Below are positions 7,060 to 8,369 of a DNA stretch of 8,369 nucleotides, one piece after another (positions within the stretch are counted from its first letter, which is position 1; each line of letters opens with the position of its first letter). Under the pieces are notes generated by a model. The model was not told the DNA's origin. It saw only the letters and a program-made list of their open reading frames with translations, and did not search any database. The position numbers and the translations under genes were made by a program. Source of the stretch: Leptofilum sp965368765 (GTDB lineage: Bacteria; Chloroflexota; Anaerolineae; Promineifilales; Promineifilaceae); assembly GCA_965368765.1 (NCBI GenBank), contig CBDUOF010000242.1, positions 1-8,369 of the forward strand, in the 5' to 3' direction.

Positions 7060-8115
7060 ATGCTCATAATCGATGGCCATCTGGATTTAGCGTATGACGG
7101 ACTGATAAACGGCCGTAATCTGCTGCAACCCCTTCAACAACTGCGCGAACAGGAAAAAAAGCGGCGCCACCCGGTTATTGCCTCAGTTACGCTTCCTGCG
7201 CTTAAAGAGGCGGCTGTCGGCGTTGTTTTCGGCACAATTTTTACCACGCCTGCTGACCGGGGTAATGTCCATATTTCCCCCAACTTTCTTTACCATGATC
7301 AAGCACAGGCCCATAAAGCTGGCATGGCGCAGCTCGACTATTATCATTGGCTGGCAGATGAAGATGAGACGATCCGGCTGATTGGTTCGCAGGCAGAGTT
7401 GGCTGCTGTTTTGGACAGTCACGACAAAGGAGAACGGCCCTTCCTGGGCATTGTCCCGCTCATGAAGGGGGCGGACCCAATTCGCGAGCCAGAAGAGCTA
7501 GAGATGTGGGTGGAGCGTGGCGTGCGAATCATTGCTCCTGCTTGGGACGACACGCGCTACGCCTCAGGCTGTTTACGCGGCAGCCGCTTTGGCCTGACCA
7601 AGCCAGGGTATCAGCTGCTGGAAATTATGGCCGATTTTGGTCTGATTGTAGACGTCAGCCACCTGAGCGAGCAAGCATCATTGGCCGTGTTGGATAGTTA
7701 TCCAGGCCCAATCATTGCCTCTCACAACAATGCTCATGCCCTGGTTCCTCAAGATCACCATTTAAGCGATACGCAAATTCGGCTTATCGGCGAACGAGAT
7801 GGGGTGATTGGTATCTCGCTATTTAATCCAGATTTGCGGCGTGGTCACCGACTGCGTGAACCCAAACAATTGGTTACGCTCGATCATGTCGTGGCCCAAC
7901 TTGACCACATTTGTCAGCTCTTGGGTGATGCGGCTCATGTTGGTCTGGGCAGCGGCCTGACGTTTGACGCTGCCGATGCGCCCACAGGCATCAATTCAGT
8001 GACCGATTTACACTTGATTGGGGACGCGTTAAAACAAAAAGGGTATGGGGTGGGTGAGGTAACGGCCGTAATGGGCCAAAATTGGCGACGTCTGTTAGGC
8101 AAAAGCTTACCATAA
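7060..8115 (+). CDS. Divergent membrane-dipeptidase-family (M19) protein
   Basis: Peptidase M19 proteins are TIM-barrel, two-zinc dipeptidases. This 351-residue protein has the family frame: DGHLDL at the N-terminus (ligands His7, Asp9), DVSHLSE (His201), IIASHNNAHAL (His222), and a C-terminal GYGVGEVTAVMGQNWRRLL. But several expected residues are changed. The metal-bridging Glu is Lys136 (VPLMKGADP, codon AAG at 7465-7467), the Arg of the usual RNL(T/S)D is His233 (DHHLSD), and the usual GSDFDG reads GSGLTFD. No signal peptide is seen, so it is cytoplasmic. It starts 2 bp after nfo without a good ribosome site, so coupling is likely. It ends 4 bp before a strong terminator. It may have lost dipeptidase activity or act on another substrate. 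Two ACGGCCGT palindromes occur here. Confidence 0.85.
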   Translation: MLIIDGHLDLAYDGLINGRNLLQPLQQLREQEKKRRHPVIASVTLPALKEAAVGVVFGTIFTTPADRGNVHISPNFLYHDQAQAHKAGMAQLDYYHWLADEDETIRLIGSQAELAAVLDSHDKGERPFLGIVPLMKGADPIREPEELEMWVERGVRIIAPAWDDTRYASGCLRGSRFGLTKPGYQLLEIMADFGLIVDVSHLSEQASLAVLDSYPGPIIASHNNAHALVPQDHHLSDTQIRLIGERDGVIGISLFNPDLRRGHRLREPKQLVTLDHVVAQLDHICQLLGDAAHVGLGSGLTFDAADAPTGINSVTDLHLIGDALKQKGYGVGEVTAVMGQNWRRLLGKSLP

Positions 8116-8257
8116 AAAAAGACCTGCTCTCAATTGAGCAGGTCTTCTTTATGAAACAGTAAATGGGCGAGGAAACCCCACGAAACCCCGCCCAAACTCC
8201 CAATAGCTGGTGCCTAAAATATTTCTTTAGGCCAGAGATATTGAGAGGAGGAAGTGC
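8114..8257 (-). ncRNA. Candidate small RNA between the M19 and permease genes
   Basis: A predicted transcript of about 140 nt on the minus strand, from a strong promoter (-10 at 8268-8263, start near 8257) to a terminator with seven T residues (8120-8114). A short pyrimidine-rich 5' end (ACTTCCTCC, 8255-8247) is followed by hairpin 1. Its outer stem CTCTCAATA (8247-8239) pairs with TATTGGGAG (8205-8197), nine pairs with one U-G, and its inner stems are CTG/CAG and GCCTAAA (8232-8226)/TTTAGGC (8218-8212). Hairpin 2 is TGGGCGGGG (8194-8186) with CCTCGCCCA (8172-8164), nine pairs with one G-U, and a 13-nt loop containing GTGGGG. Hairpin 3 is the terminator. The wobble pairs become A-C mismatches on the plus strand, which supports minus-strand transcription. 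It resembles no RNA family I can name: no tmRNA, SRP or RNase P signature and no single long 6S-like hairpin. Confidence 0.55.
8119..8146. terminator. Strong bidirectional intrinsic terminator
   Basis: AAGACCTGCTC (8119-8129) and GAGCAGGTCTT (8136-8146) form a perfect 11-bp stem with a 6-nt loop. On the plus strand it follows the M19 stop by 3 bp and continues TCTTTAT-like (CTTTAT). On the minus strand it ends in seven T residues (A-run 8114-8120), stronger in that direction, so it should end both the M19 mRNA and the minus-strand RNA. Confidence 0.9.
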
Positions 8258-8262
8258 TTAGA

Positions 8263-8291
8263 AGTATATCATAGAGTCTTTTTGGTGTCAA
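8263..8291 (-). promoter_or_regulatory. Near-consensus sigma-70 promoter driving the small RNA
   Basis: On the minus strand TTGACA (8291-8286, six of six), a 17-bp spacer, and TATACT (8268-8263, five of six) preceded by TGA, giving an extended -10. This is the best promoter in the window, yet it lies downstream of the permease stop and points away from any open reading frame, toward the terminator at 8146-8119. Confidence 0.75.
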
Positions 8292-8313
8292 TAAAGTGTC
8301 ATAATGGTGACAA
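8285..8313 (-). promoter_or_regulatory. Three 7-bp direct repeats phased at 11 bp (candidate response-regulator site)
   Basis: On the minus strand TTGTCAC (8313-8307), ATGACAC (8302-8296) and TTGACAC (8291-8285) follow each other with 4-bp spacers, so the period is exactly 11 bp, and the last repeat contains the -35 hexamer. Seven-base direct repeats with 4-bp gaps are the layout bound by PhoB and other OmpR-family regulators. On the plus strand the repeats read GTGTCA, GTGTCA and GTGACA, close to the PhoB half-site TGTCA. The regulator is not in the window, and orientation relative to the promoter differs from the E. coli pattern. Confidence 0.45.
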
Positions 8314-8314
8314 G

Positions 8315-8369
8315 CTACAATTTAAGCCTAGGGTCAAGGGCATCACGCAAGCCATCACCCAGATAATTG
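8315..8369 (-). CDS. ABC transporter permease (DppC/OppC type), last 17 codons
   Basis: The minus strand from the right edge reads NYLGDGLRDALDPRLKL and then TAG (8317-8315). The ending LGDxLRDALDPRL is the typical C-terminus of the second permease of dipeptide/oligopeptide ABC importers, an inner-membrane protein. Only this tail is visible, so the substrate and the rest of the operon are unknown. It is convergent with the M19 gene. No terminator of its own is seen between its stop and the small-RNA promoter, so read-through would end at the shared terminator at 8146-8119. Identification rests on this short motif. Confidence 0.7.
   Translation of the reverse strand, partial: NYLGDGLRDALDPRLKL

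Larger units (their letters stand above)
133..8069. repeat. Highly iterated palindrome ACGGCCGT, 19 copies
   Basis: Exact copies start at 133, 220, 726, 1357, 1414, 1750, 1889, 2043, 2427, 3120, 4125, 5203, 5251, 5482, 5563, 6061, 6584, 7109 and 8062. Every copy is inside a gene, in seven of the eight genes with substantial sequence in the window, on both coding strands. The base before is A in 14 of 19, and the base after is T or A in 17 and never G. CGGCCG occurs only about five more times outside this context (1187, 1436, 3545, 4457, 6649). This behaves like the highly iterated palindrome HIP1 of cyanobacteria, with a different sequence. Confidence 0.9.

Noticed and set aside
8172..8189. 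GAAACCCC direct repeat (8172-8179 and 8182-8189) as a possible CRISPR or tandem array
   Set aside because: Only two 8-bp copies 2 bp apart, and they are explained as part of hairpin 2 of the candidate small RNA.
7991..8203. A 70-codon minus-strand frame across the M19 3' end and the small-RNA region
   Set aside because: It would start with TTG inside hairpin 1, run through the terminator and then antisense to M19. Its sequence has no recognisable family character.
8114..8257. The small-RNA candidate as 6S, SRP, tmRNA or RNase P RNA
   Set aside because: It lacks the SRP GGAAGCAGC-type loop, a tRNA-like end, RNase P conserved segments and a single long 6S-like hairpin; it is also too short for tmRNA and RNase P.

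Overview
The window looks like chromosome from a Chloroflexota bacterium of the Anaerolineae or Ardenticatenales type. This is an inference from protein style: a family-39 glycosyltransferase with a beta-rich tail, a LysM plus lamin-tail lipoprotein-like protein, and a divergent M19 peptidase. Base composition is moderate and genes are tightly packed. No phage, transposase, CRISPR, tRNA or rRNA is visible. Both ends cut through genes.

Layout. Positions 1-1782 (+) hold the 3' part of a membrane glycosyltransferase ending in a hairpin terminator. It converges on a minus-strand glycogen pair, glgA (4913-3468) then malQ (3382-1859), separated by an AT-rich intercistronic inverted repeat. A 181-bp divergent promoter region separates glgA from a plus-strand pair: a membrane-anchored LysM/lamin-tail protein (5095-5856) and, overlapping it by one base, a 74-residue protein made of four short repeats (5856-6080). 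After a 104-bp spacer come nfo (endonuclease IV, 6185-7057) and, 2 bp later, a divergent M19 dipeptidase-family protein (7060-8115). On the right edge the minus strand carries the last 17 codons of an oligopeptide-type ABC permease (8369-8315).

Functionally, GlgA builds the alpha-1,4-glucan of glycogen and MalQ rearranges the maltodextrins that arise from it, so the minus-strand pair is a carbon-storage unit. Nfo repairs abasic sites. The envelope proteins (glycosyltransferase, LysM/LTD protein) are not obviously linked to either.

Two things are not explained by the genes. First, the 8-bp palindrome ACGGCCGT occurs 19 times, always inside genes and mostly in the frame Thr-Ala-Val; about 0.13 copies would be expected by chance. 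Second, the 199-bp gap between the M19 gene and the permease carries what looks like a complete, unannotated small-RNA gene on the minus strand. It has a TTGACA-N17-TATACT promoter with an extended -10, three 7-bp direct repeats phased at 11 bp that overlap the -35, a roughly 140-nt body with two stems whose wobble pairs work only on the minus strand, and a strong terminator with seven T residues.
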